From positions 62,001 to 126,000 of the forward strand of contig NZ_VIRF01000065.1 of assembly GCF_008107685.1 (NCBI RefSeq): a DNA stretch of 64,000 nt, given 5' to 3'. The position numbers and the translations under genes are program-made. Positions within the stretch are counted from its first letter, which is position 1. Each line of letters begins with the position of its first letter. The notes below the pieces were generated by a model that did no database searches, had not been told where the DNA came from, and saw nothing but the letters and a program-made list of their open reading frames with translations. Source of the DNA: Novosphingobium sp. BW1. GTDB taxonomy: Bacteria > Pseudomonadota > Alphaproteobacteria > Sphingomonadales > Sphingomonadaceae. Below are positions 54,573 through 63,890 of this stretch, in pieces.

Positions 54573-56750
54573 TCAGGTGGAGGCAAAGACCGGAAGGCGT
54601 GAGACCGGCGCCATGCCCATCCGCTCCAGAGCATTGATGACGGCAGGCGCTCCGGGAACCGAGCCGGGCTCGCCGATGCCGGAAGGTCGTGTTCCGCTCT
54701 CGACCATGTGGACCTCGATGCGGCGGGGCATCTCGTTCATGCGCAGGAGGCGGTAGCCGTCAAAATTGCTTTGCCGCGCCGCGCCGTTATCAAGGTTGAT
54801 CTCGCCGTAGAGCGCGCTCGAAAGGCCAAAGCCGGTGCCACCTTCGACTTGCGCGCGCACGGTGTCAGGATTGACGGCAAGACCGCAGTCCACCGCGCTG
54901 ACGATGCGCTCGATGCGAAAATCCTCCGGGCTGCCGCTGAGCTCCGCGACCTGCGCAACGCAGCTGCCTTCCGAGCGGTGGACGGCCACGCCGCGGGTGA
55001 TGCCACGCGGCGGCGGGGTGTCCCAATTCGCGGCCTTGGCGGCCACGCGCAGCACCTGTGCCTGGCGCGGCTCGGCGCCCAGCAGGGCCAGGCGGAATGC
55101 CACGGGGTCGGCCCCGGCGGCGCGCGCCAGCCGGTCAACGAAGATCTCCTTGGCAACGCCCGTATGATTGTTCGAAATCGAGCGATAGGTGACGACAGGA
55201 ACCTTCGCGTCTGCATGGAAGAAGCGCAGGCGCGAGTGGGGGTGGTCGTAGAGGTCGTGAAAATTGCCTTCCAGTGCGGTGATGTCGCGGTAGGGCGCCT
55301 TGGGATATGGGCTGTTGCCGGTGACCGATTGGCCCGCCAGACGCATGTCGAGCGCGAGCAGGCGTCCTTGTGCATCAAGTCCTCCTTGCATCGCGTAGAC
55401 CATCAGCGGGCGGTAATGCCCGCCGCGCATGTCGTCCTCGCGCGTCCAGGTGAGCTTGATCGGGTAGGGTGCGCGCGCGGCCTTCAGGAGCTGCGCGAAC
55501 TCGACCACCCAGTCGCCCGTGAACCCGGCGCGGCGCCCGAAGCTCCCGCCGGCGGGAACGGTTTCCAATTCGACGGCTTCGGCTTCGAGACCCAGGATCG
55601 CGGCGACCTGCGCGCGGTTGTCGGCCTGGGTCTGGAAGCCGCCGCGCAGTTTGCAGCGTGTTCCGTCAAACTGGCCGAGCAGCGCAAGCGGTTCCATCGC
55701 GGCGTGGGCGAGGTAGGGGAAGGTGAACTCGGCCTCCACGCGCGTGGCCGCGCGCGCCAGCATCGTCGCGGGATCGCCGCGCATGTCGTCCCAGCTGGGC
55801 GGCTGCTGGTCCATGGCGGCGCGGTGGTCGCGCGCGATCTGGGCGTCGCTGCGCGTCTCGCCCTCCCCGTCGGACCAGGTGAGGGTGAGCGCGTCGCGCG
55901 CGCGCAGGGCATGCCAAGTCGTGCGCGCGATGACCGCGATGCCGGAGGGGATCTCTACCACGGCCTCGACTCCGGGCATGGCGCCCGCGGCAGCGGTATC
56001 AGCGTGCAGCAGGCGCGCTCCGAAGCGGGAGCTACGCGCGATGACCGCGTGGCGCATGTCCTGCCAGGCCCCGTCGATGCCGTACTTCGTGGCGCCTGTT
56101 ACCTTGCCGGGCATATCGGTGCGCGGGGTGTCGCGCCCCAGCAGGCGCCAGGCTGCGCGAGGTTTCAGGGCAACTTCATGGGGCACCTCCTCGTGTGCGG
56201 CGGCCTGCGCGAAATCACCCAGCGTGGCGGTGCGCGCGCCGTGGCTCAGCACGCCGTCTTTCAGGGTTATGGCATTTGCGTGCACGCCCCAGCTGCGCGC
56301 CGCAGCGGCGAGCACCATGGCGCGGGCGACCGCACCTGCGCGCCGCAATTCGTCCCAGCTGTTGGCAAGCGAGGTCGAGCCGCCGGTCGCCTGGCGCTGG
56401 AACATGTGGTTGGCGTAGGCCGTGTTGCTGACCGGTGCGCCTGTAACGCGGACCTTCGTCCAGTTGGCGTCGAGCTCTTCGGCCACCAGCGAGGCAAGCC
56501 CGCTCCAGGTGCCCTGGCCCATGTCGAGATGTTTGGAGAAGACCGTGACCGTTCCATCGGGCGCGATTTCGAGGAAACGGCGGACCAGCTCGTCGCCCGG
56601 CACCTGGTCGGCACGGAACAGGCTGTCGCCGAAGGGATGATCCTGGCGGTGGATCTCGCGCGTTCGCGCGGCTTTCGGGATAAGCCCCAGAAGCAGGCCG
56701 CTGCTCGCCATAACCACGAAGGTGCGCCGGGAAGTGGTGAGGGACGTCAT
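54573..56750 (-). CDS. Molybdopterin-binding large subunit of a xanthine dehydrogenase-family (IorB-like) hydroxylase
   Basis: The 725-aa protein has a Tat-type signal (SRRTFVVMASSGLLLG), DMGQGTWSGLASLVAEELDA, GGSFGRRAGFTGDWVVE for the molybdopterin, and the late Glu in SGIGEPGSVPGAPAV that acts as catalytic base. It matches the large subunit of isoquinoline 1-oxidoreductase-type periplasmic molybdenum hydroxylases that oxidise aromatic heterocycles or aldehydes. The ATG at 56750 overlaps the small-subunit stop by 4 bp. A c-type cytochrome partner was not seen here. Confidence 0.92.
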   Translation of the reverse strand: MTSLTTSRRTFVVMASSGLLLGLIPKAARTREIHRQDHPFGDSLFRADQVPGDELVRRFLEIAPDGTVTVFSKHLDMGQGTWSGLASLVAEELDANWTKVRVTGAPVSNTAYANHMFQRQATGGSTSLANSWDELRRAGAVARAMVLAAAARSWGVHANAITLKDGVLSHGARTATLGDFAQAAAHEEVPHEVALKPRAAWRLLGRDTPRTDMPGKVTGATKYGIDGAWQDMRHAVIARSSRFGARLLHADTAAAGAMPGVEAVVEIPSGIAVIARTTWHALRARDALTLTWSDGEGETRSDAQIARDHRAAMDQQPPSWDDMRGDPATMLARAATRVEAEFTFPYLAHAAMEPLALLGQFDGTRCKLRGGFQTQADNRAQVAAILGLEAEAVELETVPAGGSFGRRAGFTGDWVVEFAQLLKAARAPYPIKLTWTREDDMRGGHYRPLMVYAMQGGLDAQGRLLALDMRLAGQSVTGNSPYPKAPYRDITALEGNFHDLYDHPHSRLRFFHADAKVPVVTYRSISNNHTGVAKEIFVDRLARAAGADPVAFRLALLGAEPRQAQVLRVAAKAANWDTPPPRGITRGVAVHRSEGSCVAQVAELSGSPEDFRIERIVSAVDCGLAVNPDTVRAQVEGGTGFGLSSALYGEINLDNGAARQSNFDGYRLLRMNEMPRRIEVHMVESGTRPSGIGEPGSVPGAPAVINALERMGMAPVSRLPVFAST

Positions 56751-57193
56751 GTCGCTGCGTCCAGCACGGCGGCGCGGATGCGCAAATATGTAGCGCAGCG
56801 GCACAGGTTGCCGCTCATCACCGCCTCGACGGTCTCGGCATCGCCATAGCCTGCCTCCAGCAGCGCGATGGCGGTCATGATCTGGCCGGGTTGGCAGTAC
56901 CCGCACTGGGCAACCTGGTGGCGCAGCCAGGCGTCCTGTACCTTTTGCGCGGTGGCGCCGGTGACGCCCTCGATTGTGACGATGGAGCGGCCCGCGGCTT
57001 CTTCCAGCGACACTCTGCACGCGCGCGCGGCCTCGCCGTCCATATGGACCGTGCAGGCACCGCAGTGGCCCGCGCCGCAGCCGAACTTGGTGCCGGTAAG
57101 CCCGGCCAGATCGCGCATCGCCCAGAGCAGAGGCATGTCGCCTTCGGCCTCGAGCCTTGTGAGAGTTCCGTTGATGGTAAGTGTGATGGCCAT
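56747..57193 (-). CDS. 2Fe-2S small subunit of the molybdenum hydroxylase (IorA-like)
   Basis: The 148-aa subunit carries two iron-sulfur sites: the ferredoxin-like GTKFGCGAGHCGACTVHMDG and the second CGYCQPGQIM...NLCRCATYLRIRAAV. It passes electrons from the molybdenum site to an acceptor. The ATG at 57193 begins MAITLTINGTLTRLEAEGD, as in homologues. It is translationally coupled to the large subunit and has no signal of its own, so it is expected to be co-exported with the Tat-bearing large subunit. It is divergent from the FAD monooxygenase. Confidence 0.93.
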   Translation of the reverse strand: MAITLTINGTLTRLEAEGDMPLLWAMRDLAGLTGTKFGCGAGHCGACTVHMDGEAARACRVSLEEAAGRSIVTIEGVTGATAQKVQDAWLRHQVAQCGYCQPGQIMTAIALLEAGYGDAETVEAVMSGNLCRCATYLRIRAAVLDAAT

Positions 57194-57331
57194 GCTGAGA
57201 GCAGCATGCGTGGGGGAGGGCTGGCCGGTCAAATCGGGAATGGCGCCAGGAAAAGCATAACTGGAATGATTTGCCTTGCCTGGGGCAGGCTTACACCTTG
57301 GCGGTGTAGCGAGGTCTTTCAGGGGGACAAG

Positions 57332-58537
57332 ATGGCAGCGAACGGGGCCGGAAGAGCGGGCGCGCAGGATGCCGACATCCTTATCATCGGGGGCGGCATT
57401 GCGGGGCTGACGGCGGCGCTGGGCCTGATCCGGCAAGGCCGCAAGGTGCGCCTTTTCGAGCAGGCCGACGCGTTTGGCGATGTCGGGGCGGGGATCACGC
57501 TCAGCCAGCCCGCCAGCCGGGGCCTGTTCTCGCTGGGCCTGCGCGAGGCCATTGAGGCTGCGGCCGACATTCCGGTGCGCGCAGGCGGAGCAGACTGGCG
57601 CACTGGCGAGCGGCTGGGCGGTCCTGACCAGATGGCGATTGCGCGCGAGCGCGGCGACATTCCCTATTTCTACCAGCTCCACCGCGCGGACATGCACGCG
57701 ATCCTGGCCGATGCGGTGGCCGTCGCCGATCCCGAGGCGATCACGCTTGGCGCGCAGATGACCCGACTGGAGCAGGACCAGGTCGGAGTTACCGCCCACT
57801 TTGCCGACGGTTCGTGTGCGCGCGCCCCGATCCTGGCGGGCGCGGACGGCATCAATTCGCGCGTGCGCGCCGAGCTTTTCGGCGAGGAGAACCCGCGCTT
57901 CACCGGGCAGGTGGCCTACCGCTTCCTGATCCCGTTCGAGGACGTCAGCCACCACATGCATCTGGGCCCTTCCGTCAATTACCTCGGGCCCAACCGGCAG
58001 GTGCTGGTCTACCGCATCCGCCATGGAGCGGTGGTCAACGGCGTGGCCTTCGTGAAGACCGACAGCTGGACCGGCGAGGGCTGGTCGACCCCGGCTGATG
58101 TCGAGGAACTGCTGGAAAAGTTCGAGGGCTGGAATGCGGACGTGCGCGGCCTCATCGCCAGCGCCCCGCGCGAGGGCACGCGCAAGTGGGCGCTGTTCGA
58201 CCGTGATCCGCTGCCGCAATGGACGGTGGGCCGGGTAACGCTGATGGGCGATGCCGCGCATCCGATGCTGCCCTTCCTGGGGTTGGGCGCGGCGATGGGG
58301 ATCGAGGATGCGGTGGTCTTCGCGCGCAGCCTGAGCGAAACGGCGGACCCGGTCGCTGCGCTCCAGCGCTATGAGGCGACGCGGCGTGAACGTGCGAACT
58401 GGGTGCTCCTGGCCTCGCGCAAGCAGGGCGAGATCAACCAGTCGGGCGATACCTCGCGGCGTGGAAAGCCCGATCCCCGGCACGAAACGCTGATGACCTA
58501 CGATCCGGCCACGACCGAGATCGCGACCTTTGCTTGA
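57332..58537 (+). CDS. FAD-dependent aromatic monooxygenase (salicylate/3-hydroxybenzoate hydroxylase-like)
   Basis: The 401-aa class A flavoprotein monooxygenase has the N-terminal GGGIAG FAD motif (ADILIIGGGIAGLTAAL), the DG-type ADGINSRVR, and GDAAHPMLPFLGLGAAMGIED for the FAD ribityl. Family members use NAD(P)H and O2 to hydroxylate phenolic acids. A short Gly/Ala leader precedes the fold. The ATG at 57332 follows AGGGGGACAAG. It is divergent from the molybdenum hydroxylase and convergent with the alpha/beta-fold gene. Confidence 0.92.
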   Translation: MAANGAGRAGAQDADILIIGGGIAGLTAALGLIRQGRKVRLFEQADAFGDVGAGITLSQPASRGLFSLGLREAIEAAADIPVRAGGADWRTGERLGGPDQMAIARERGDIPYFYQLHRADMHAILADAVAVADPEAITLGAQMTRLEQDQVGVTAHFADGSCARAPILAGADGINSRVRAELFGEENPRFTGQVAYRFLIPFEDVSHHMHLGPSVNYLGPNRQVLVYRIRHGAVVNGVAFVKTDSWTGEGWSTPADVEELLEKFEGWNADVRGLIASAPREGTRKWALFDRDPLPQWTVGRVTLMGDAAHPMLPFLGLGAAMGIEDAVVFARSLSETADPVAALQRYEATRRERANWVLLASRKQGEINQSGDTSRRGKPDPRHETLMTYDPATTEIATFA

Positions 58538-58561
58538 GGCTCGCGCCGCTGGAGGCGCAAC

Positions 58562-59368
58562 CTAGAGACTCTGCATGAAGTCGGCGACGGCCTGCGCCCA
58601 GGCTTCGGGCTGCTGGTCAACGATGTCGACACCGCCGCCGTCGAGCGCCACCCAGGCGAAATCGGGACGCAGCTTATGGGCCTTCAGGGCATGGTCGTGG
58701 ATGATGTCGCCGGTGTTGGTGAGGATCAGCGCAGGGCAGGCGATGGACGCCAGCGTTTCTTCCTGGCGGTACTGGAAGGCGGCGTGGTGTCCATGCCAGT
58801 AAGCGCCCTGTCCTTCAAAGGCCATGACCACGTATTCGCTCACCCGCTCGGGTTCCATCGTGCCTGCAGCCAGACGCGTACGCGCGGCGTGCACGGCGGC
58901 GAACTGGCCGCCGTCGACCTGGGCGGTGATCGTGCGCTCGCGCGGATAGCCGTTGGCGAGGAACTCGGCGCGCTCCTCTTCGGTGAGCGGCATCGGGCCG
59001 TTGAGGACAAGCGCACGCACTCGGTCCGGGAACTGGAGCGCGACCTCGGTAGCGACAAGCGCGCCGGTGTGATGTCCCAGGATCGTCGCGGCCCCGTGAT
59101 CCAGTGCATCGAGGACAGGGAGCACGCAGGCCGCCCAGTCTTCCACACGCGGGGTGCCTGCGACCGGATCGGACATGCCAAAGCCTGGCATGTCGATGGC
59201 GATCGCATGGAAGCCGCGGCGCGCCAGTGGCTCCAGCACCCTATCGTACTGCGCCGAGGTCATCGGCGCCTGGTGGAGGAGCACGATGGGCATGCCCTGA
59301 CCTGCGTGGCGGTAGTGTATCTGGCCGTAGGGCCCGGCTGCATAGCCGCGCGGCGCCCAGCGTTTCAA
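58562..59368 (-). CDS. Alpha/beta-hydrolase-fold protein lacking the canonical triad
   Basis: The 268-aa protein has the alpha/beta-hydrolase layout: HQAPMTSAQYDRVLEPLARRGFHAIAIDMPGFGMSD, elbow ILGHHTGALVATE, late acid region ALILTNTGDIIHDH. At the nucleophile elbow the residue is His100 (G-H-H-T-G), not Ser, and near the usual catalytic His the sequence reads GGGVDIVDQQPEAW, with no His. A standard hydrolase mechanism is therefore unlikely. It overlaps the FAD oxidoreductase upstream by 4 bp, which suggests a working pair. Confidence 0.82.
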   Translation of the reverse strand: MKRWAPRGYAAGPYGQIHYRHAGQGMPIVLLHQAPMTSAQYDRVLEPLARRGFHAIAIDMPGFGMSDPVAGTPRVEDWAACVLPVLDALDHGAATILGHHTGALVATEVALQFPDRVRALVLNGPMPLTEEERAEFLANGYPRERTITAQVDGGQFAAVHAARTRLAAGTMEPERVSEYVVMAFEGQGAYWHGHHAAFQYRQEETLASIACPALILTNTGDIIHDHALKAHKLRPDFAWVALDGGGVDIVDQQPEAWAQAVADFMQSL

Positions 59369-60762
59369 GCCAGGACCTCACGACCGAGCTTGCGCCCGAA
59401 GGTGATCGCGGAGGAGACGATCGAGCCGCTGAGAAAACCATGGCCCAGGAACCCGATGCCGATCACCTCGCCCGCAGCGTAGAGCCCCTCGATGGGATCG
59501 CCGCTGGTCGTGACGACCTGCAGGTCCCTATTCACCTGAATGCCGGGATAGCAGCTGATCGAACAGCCGTAGTGGCGCACCGCGTAGAAGGGGCCGCGCG
59601 CGATGGGGGCGGGCAGGTGCTGGCGGCGCCACATGTCGCTGCCGACGGCCTGGCCTGCATTGTAGAGCGTGACGGTTTGCGTCAGCGCCTTTTCCGGGAG
59701 GCCGCAGAGCCGTGCGAGCTCGCCGATGGTCTCGGCCACGACGAAGTCCTCGTTGTCGCCGCGCAGGAGTTCGTCGAGCTGTTCATCGCTCCAACGGAAG
59801 ACGGGCGGGGCGTCCTCGCGGATGCGCTCGTCCCAGATCATCCAGAAAGCCCAGCCCGGCTGGGCCATGACCGCGCGTTCGCGCGCATCGATGCTGGGCT
59901 CGTCCTCGGCCATGAAGCGCTGCCCATGCGCGTTCACGTAGATTTCCCAGGGGGGGCGGCGCGAGGGCAGGATGTCGCTATGGATCCAGGCCGAGGCCGG
60001 GCTGTCGAGGCGCCGCGTGCCGCCGAAGGCGGGCAGGCAGTAGTCGGTGAACCACAGCCTCCCCCCGGCCGTGCGCACCGGGTCGATGGCATCGCCGCGT
60101 ACGGTTTCGACGTGGTAGCGCAAGGGCACGAGCCCGTGGAGTTCCTGCCAGTGCCGCGCGCTGCCGCTGAAGCCGCCGGTGGTGAGGATAACGGCCTTTG
60201 CGGCGATCTTGCGCACGTCCTCGCCGGTCTTGGCCACGATACCGCAGACCTGCCCGTGGTCGAGCAGAAGCTCGCAAAAGCGCGTGCCGGTCAGAAGAGT
60301 GAGGTTGCCGTCCGCCACGGCCTTGTCGATCTGCGTCTGGTAGGCCTCGATCAGCGAGAAACCCTGCTTGGTGCTGCGATAGGTGCGCGGGCGGTCGTAG
60401 AGGTCGTGTTCGGGGGCGAGCACGGCTTCTCCCGGATCGCAGGTCCAGCCGATCGAGAGCAGCCACTCGAGCATGTCGCCCGCTTCGTCGACCCACAGGC
60501 GCAGAAGTTCGGGGTCGCCGGTGCCGTGGTTGATGCGCAGGCAATCGGCGAAGTGGGCCTCGGGGCTGTCCTCCACCCCGGCGGCGTTCTGGAGCGAGGT
60601 GCCCGCCGCGCTGATCGAGGCGCTGGAGAGGTGGAGCGTGCCGCCGATTTCCTCGGCCGCTTCGATGAGGACGACGCGCAGGCCCCGTGCGGCCGCGCCA
60701 AGGGCGGCCGGCACACCGGCGGTTCCGGCTCCCACCACAAGGACGTCGAATTCGCTGTGCAT
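59365..60762 (-). CDS. FAD-dependent oxidoreductase (3-ketosteroid dehydrogenase/fumarate reductase-like)
   Basis: The 465-aa flavoprotein has the N-terminal FAD motif VLVVGAGTAGVPAALGAAARG, GGTLHLSSASISAAG, and C-terminal GLYAAGEVIGIGFLGHGFLSGSIVSSAITFGR, which match the fumarate reductase/3-ketosteroid delta-1-dehydrogenase superfamily. The family desaturates or reduces ketones next to double bonds. Specific active-site residues were not confirmed, so 'KstD-like' is an inference. It is followed, coupled by 4 bp, by the unusual alpha/beta-fold protein. Confidence 0.85.
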   Translation of the reverse strand: MHSEFDVLVVGAGTAGVPAALGAAARGLRVVLIEAAEEIGGTLHLSSASISAAGTSLQNAAGVEDSPEAHFADCLRINHGTGDPELLRLWVDEAGDMLEWLLSIGWTCDPGEAVLAPEHDLYDRPRTYRSTKQGFSLIEAYQTQIDKAVADGNLTLLTGTRFCELLLDHGQVCGIVAKTGEDVRKIAAKAVILTTGGFSGSARHWQELHGLVPLRYHVETVRGDAIDPVRTAGGRLWFTDYCLPAFGGTRRLDSPASAWIHSDILPSRRPPWEIYVNAHGQRFMAEDEPSIDARERAVMAQPGWAFWMIWDERIREDAPPVFRWSDEQLDELLRGDNEDFVVAETIGELARLCGLPEKALTQTVTLYNAGQAVGSDMWRRQHLPAPIARGPFYAVRHYGCSISCYPGIQVNRDLQVVTTSGDPIEGLYAAGEVIGIGFLGHGFLSGSIVSSAITFGRKLGREVLA

Positions 60763-60858
60763 CTTGGGGGCTCTCCCGGGTATTCGCCGTGCGGACTGTT
60801 GCTGAGCGAATGAGGGACAGGCCCGGCGGTCCCCGTCGGGAGGACCGGGCCCGTGCGC

Positions 60859-61227
60859 TCACATGTTTCTGGAGAAGTCCATCTGCTTCACGTTGGCGCC
60901 GCCGCGCCGTTCCAGCGCGCCGAAGGTGCGCTTGATGAAGATGTCACGCTCCTCGGCCCAGGCGGCAAGGTCTTCTTCGCTCGGTTGGTACTGCTCGATG
61001 TCGGCGCTTGAGACGCCGACCTTCTCAAGCACCTTCTCGGTCACCATCAGGCGACGGCGCATCGTCCACATCTCCGCGCCCAGCGCGACGACGACGTGCA
61101 TCAGGTTGTCCACGACCTGCTCGGGGAACAGCGAAATGTTGTCCGAATCCGCGAAGATGAAGTCGTCCTCGGCGGAAACGAAGCCGGTCTCGGCGTCGGT
61201 GTCGCGGGATGCCTCGGTTACACTCAT
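60859..61227 (-). CDS. Uncharacterised acidic protein (122 aa)
   Basis: I do not recognise a family. The N-terminus is acidic (DDFIFADSDNISLFPEQ), followed by helical segments NLMHVVVALGAEMWTMRRRLMVTEKVLEKVG and QYQPSEEDLAAWAEERDIFIKRTFG, then RRGGANVKQMDF at the end. No signal peptide or membrane span is visible, so it is probably cytosolic. It begins 25 bp after the TonB receptor stop and ends about 96 bp before the flavoprotein start, all on the minus strand, so it may be in one operon with uptake and oxidation genes. Confidence 0.7.
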   Translation of the reverse strand: MSVTEASRDTDAETGFVSAEDDFIFADSDNISLFPEQVVDNLMHVVVALGAEMWTMRRRLMVTEKVLEKVGVSSADIEQYQPSEEDLAAWAEERDIFIKRTFGALERRGGANVKQMDFSRNM

Positions 61228-61252
61228 GGCAGTTCTCTCTTTTGGAAGGGGA

Positions 61253-63712
61253 TCAGAATTCGTAGCTGAAGCGGATGCCCAGCCGGCGCTTTTCGGGAAG
61301 CGCGATGCGGATGTCGTTGGTGGCCAGCGTGACAAGGTCGGTGCCGCGAAAGCCGGTGAGGGTCTGTTCGTTGAAAAGATTGGTGGCGAAGGCCTCGAAG
61401 GAGAGGCCGTTGTCCTGGCGCGCGCCGATGCGCAGGTCGACCTTGTCGTCGTTGCGGCTCCAGGCCGCGTTGTAATAGTCGACGTACTGGCGGCCGCGGT
61501 GGCGGTAGTCGAGCCGGGCATAGCCCCACCAGTCCTGCGCGACCGGATGCTCATAGCTGGCCGAGGCGGTCCAGGTCAGGCGCGGCACGCCTGAGAGGCG
61601 GTTGCCGGTGGCATTGTCGGTCCCGGCGATGTTGAGGCATTCGGCGCACACGAAGCTCTTGATCTCGGAATCGGCAAGGCCGAACGAACCCGACAGGCTG
61701 AGGCCTTCCATCGGCGAGACATCGCCTTCCAGTTCGATGCCCCACAGGTCCACAGCGCCAATATTCTCGGTCACGTTGAGAAGATTGATGGTGGGCGAGC
61801 CGTCGGGATAATAGGTGTAGCTGTTCGCCACCTGGCCGCCGCGGTACTTGTCGATATAGACCGCCGCGCGCAGCGAGGCGCGTCCGTCCCAGAACGCGGT
61901 CTTGATGCCCGCCTCGTAGTTGTCGAGCCGCTCTTCATCGTAGGTCGCGCCCGCCGAGGTTTCGATCTGGGCCTGCTCGGTGGGCGTAAGCGCGCTGTAG
62001 CCGTCGTTGAAACCGCCGGGGCGGTACCCGCGCGAGAACAGGATGTAGGCGGTGCTGTCGGGCGCAAAGGCGTAATCCAGCGTCACGCGCGGCGAGAAGC
62101 TCTTGAAGGTGGCCTTGGAGACCAGCGGTTCGGGGTAGTAGACGCCCGTGCTGCTGGCGAGGATCGAGCTTTCGATCTTGTCCCACTGATAGCGCCCTTC
62201 CGCGCCGATGGTGAGGTCTTGCGTGATGTCGAAGTAGAGCGCGCCGAAGATTGCGGGGGTCTTGGGCTTCTGGTTGCGCAATGTGCTCGAATTGCCGCTG
62301 CCAAAGACGTTGAGGCCGTAGATCGCGCCGTTGTCATAGTCAGCGGTGAAGTAGCTCGCCCCGACCGTCCAGCGCAGTGGGCTCGTCTGCGCCGAGGTTA
62401 GGCGGATTTCCTGGCTGAAGTCGCTGATGTCGGTCTGGTAGTTGAGCAGCCAGTGGTTGAACGAGGGCGCGCCCGGGATGATGCCGAAATTGGGGTTGGG
62501 ATAGGCACTGGTGTCACGGAAGGTGAGGTCGAGCGCGGTCTGGGTGCGGTCGGTGTGGTAGGCCGTGATCGAGCTCAGCAGCATGCCGTTGCCCATTTCC
62601 CAGTCCATGCGCAGGTCCGCCTGCACGGTCTGGCGCTTGAGCCCGGAGCGTGGGTTGAACGAGGGATCGAAGATCGTGGGGTAGCCATCGACGTTGTCGA
62701 TGAGGATGCCATAAGCGGTCTCGTCGAGGTCGTAATTGCCCCCGATCAGCTCCTCGGGCATGCGGTTGGGCAGGGCGCCGCACCAATAGCTGCCCGAAGT
62801 CCCCCCGAGGTCGCAGTTGAATTCGGTGTTCTTGAGTGCGGCCTGCGCGGGCGAGCCGTCGTGCATCTCGCCATAGGAGAAGAAGCCGGTGATCTTGAGG
62901 TTCGAGGCCGGCTCGAACAGCATCTGGGCGCTGACCACATCGTTTTTGCGGTCGCCGAAGGTCTCGTTGGGATCGCCCGAGTTTTTATACTGACCGCCCT
63001 CGAAGACGTGGCTGCCGCCCACGCGCAGGGCCAGGACCTGGTCAATGAGCGGGAACTCCACGCTGCCCGAAACCTGGTTCGAGCCGTAGTTGCCGTACAT
63101 CGCCTTGATCCGGCCGCCAAATTCATAGGAGGGGGCCTTGGTCACGAAGTTGACCGCGCCCGAAAAGGTCGAGCGGCCGAAGTAGGCCGCCTGCGGGCCC
63201 TTTAGAACCTCGACCCGGGCAACGTCGTCGATCGCCGGAACGGAGGAGTTGATGACTGGCGCGCCGTCGATGAAGACAAGACCACCCTGCGAGATCGGCG
63301 TGACGTTGGCGAGGAACAGGCCGCGGAAGGTCAGGTTGTTGATCGAGCGGTCGTTACGCCCCGAGCCGCCGCCCGCCTGGTTCTGGAACTGGAAGCCGGG
63401 CGAATTGTCGGAGATGTCGTTGAGCGACTGGATGTCCTGCGCTTCCAGCGATTCCGAGGAGAAGGCCGTGATCGCGAGGGGGACCGATTCAAGGCGCTCC
63501 TCGGTGCGGCGCGCGGTGACCAGGATGGCCTCGCCGTGCGGGGGTTGGGCGGGTTCGGCACTGGGGCCCGACTGCGCGAGCGCTGCGCCGGGCAGCAGCG
63601 CGGCGCCTGCAGCCAACGCGGTGGCGAGTGCGGGAACGGCGGCGGCGGCGAGCAAGGCGCGGCGGCGGCGGTCGGTGCGGCGTTTCACGATACGGGTCGT
63701 GATGGACTTCAT
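61253..63712 (-). CDS. TonB-dependent outer-membrane receptor
   Basis: The 819-aa receptor has a basic signal peptide (RRRRALLAAAAVPALATALA...AALAQ), TonB box-like EAILVTARRTEERLESVP, a plug with INNLTFRGLFLANVTP and VEVLKGPQAAYFGRSTFSGAVNFVTK, then a beta-barrel ending IRFSYEF. It resembles the receptors common in sphingomonad catabolic clusters. Downstream in the same direction are the 122-aa protein, the KstD-like flavoprotein and the alpha/beta-fold protein, so its ligand is probably the substrate of that group. Confidence 0.95.
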   Translation of the reverse strand: MKSITTRIVKRRTDRRRRALLAAAAVPALATALAAGAALLPGAALAQSGPSAEPAQPPHGEAILVTARRTEERLESVPLAITAFSSESLEAQDIQSLNDISDNSPGFQFQNQAGGGSGRNDRSINNLTFRGLFLANVTPISQGGLVFIDGAPVINSSVPAIDDVARVEVLKGPQAAYFGRSTFSGAVNFVTKAPSYEFGGRIKAMYGNYGSNQVSGSVEFPLIDQVLALRVGGSHVFEGGQYKNSGDPNETFGDRKNDVVSAQMLFEPASNLKITGFFSYGEMHDGSPAQAALKNTEFNCDLGGTSGSYWCGALPNRMPEELIGGNYDLDETAYGILIDNVDGYPTIFDPSFNPRSGLKRQTVQADLRMDWEMGNGMLLSSITAYHTDRTQTALDLTFRDTSAYPNPNFGIIPGAPSFNHWLLNYQTDISDFSQEIRLTSAQTSPLRWTVGASYFTADYDNGAIYGLNVFGSGNSSTLRNQKPKTPAIFGALYFDITQDLTIGAEGRYQWDKIESSILASSTGVYYPEPLVSKATFKSFSPRVTLDYAFAPDSTAYILFSRGYRPGGFNDGYSALTPTEQAQIETSAGATYDEERLDNYEAGIKTAFWDGRASLRAAVYIDKYRGGQVANSYTYYPDGSPTINLLNVTENIGAVDLWGIELEGDVSPMEGLSLSGSFGLADSEIKSFVCAECLNIAGTDNATGNRLSGVPRLTWTASASYEHPVAQDWWGYARLDYRHRGRQYVDYYNAAWSRNDDKVDLRIGARQDNGLSFEAFATNLFNEQTLTGFRGTDLVTLATNDIRIALPEKRRLGIRFSYEF

Positions 63713-63890
63713 GGTTACGCTTACCCCCCTCTTGGTCGTGTCTCTGTTCGTGGTCGTGCCTCGGTCGTGTCGAAATGGCGTGCGGACGCACAGGTCCTCC
63801 CGGTGCCGTGAGATGGCGGCCCCGAACTTTGCGGAAATGCGGTAACCTCGCCGGGGTCTGGACAGCCCCGGGGGGCCGCGATGCGGCGGT

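Noticed and set aside
54708..56849. 713-codon open frame antisense to the molybdenum hydroxylase
   Set aside because: Low-complexity composition without family motifs; it is the shadow of the large-subunit gene.
63841..63890. CCGGGG/CCCCGG hairpin as a terminator for the partial methyltransferase gene
   Set aside because: The stem is only about 6 bp and no T-run follows, so it is not supported as an intrinsic terminator.
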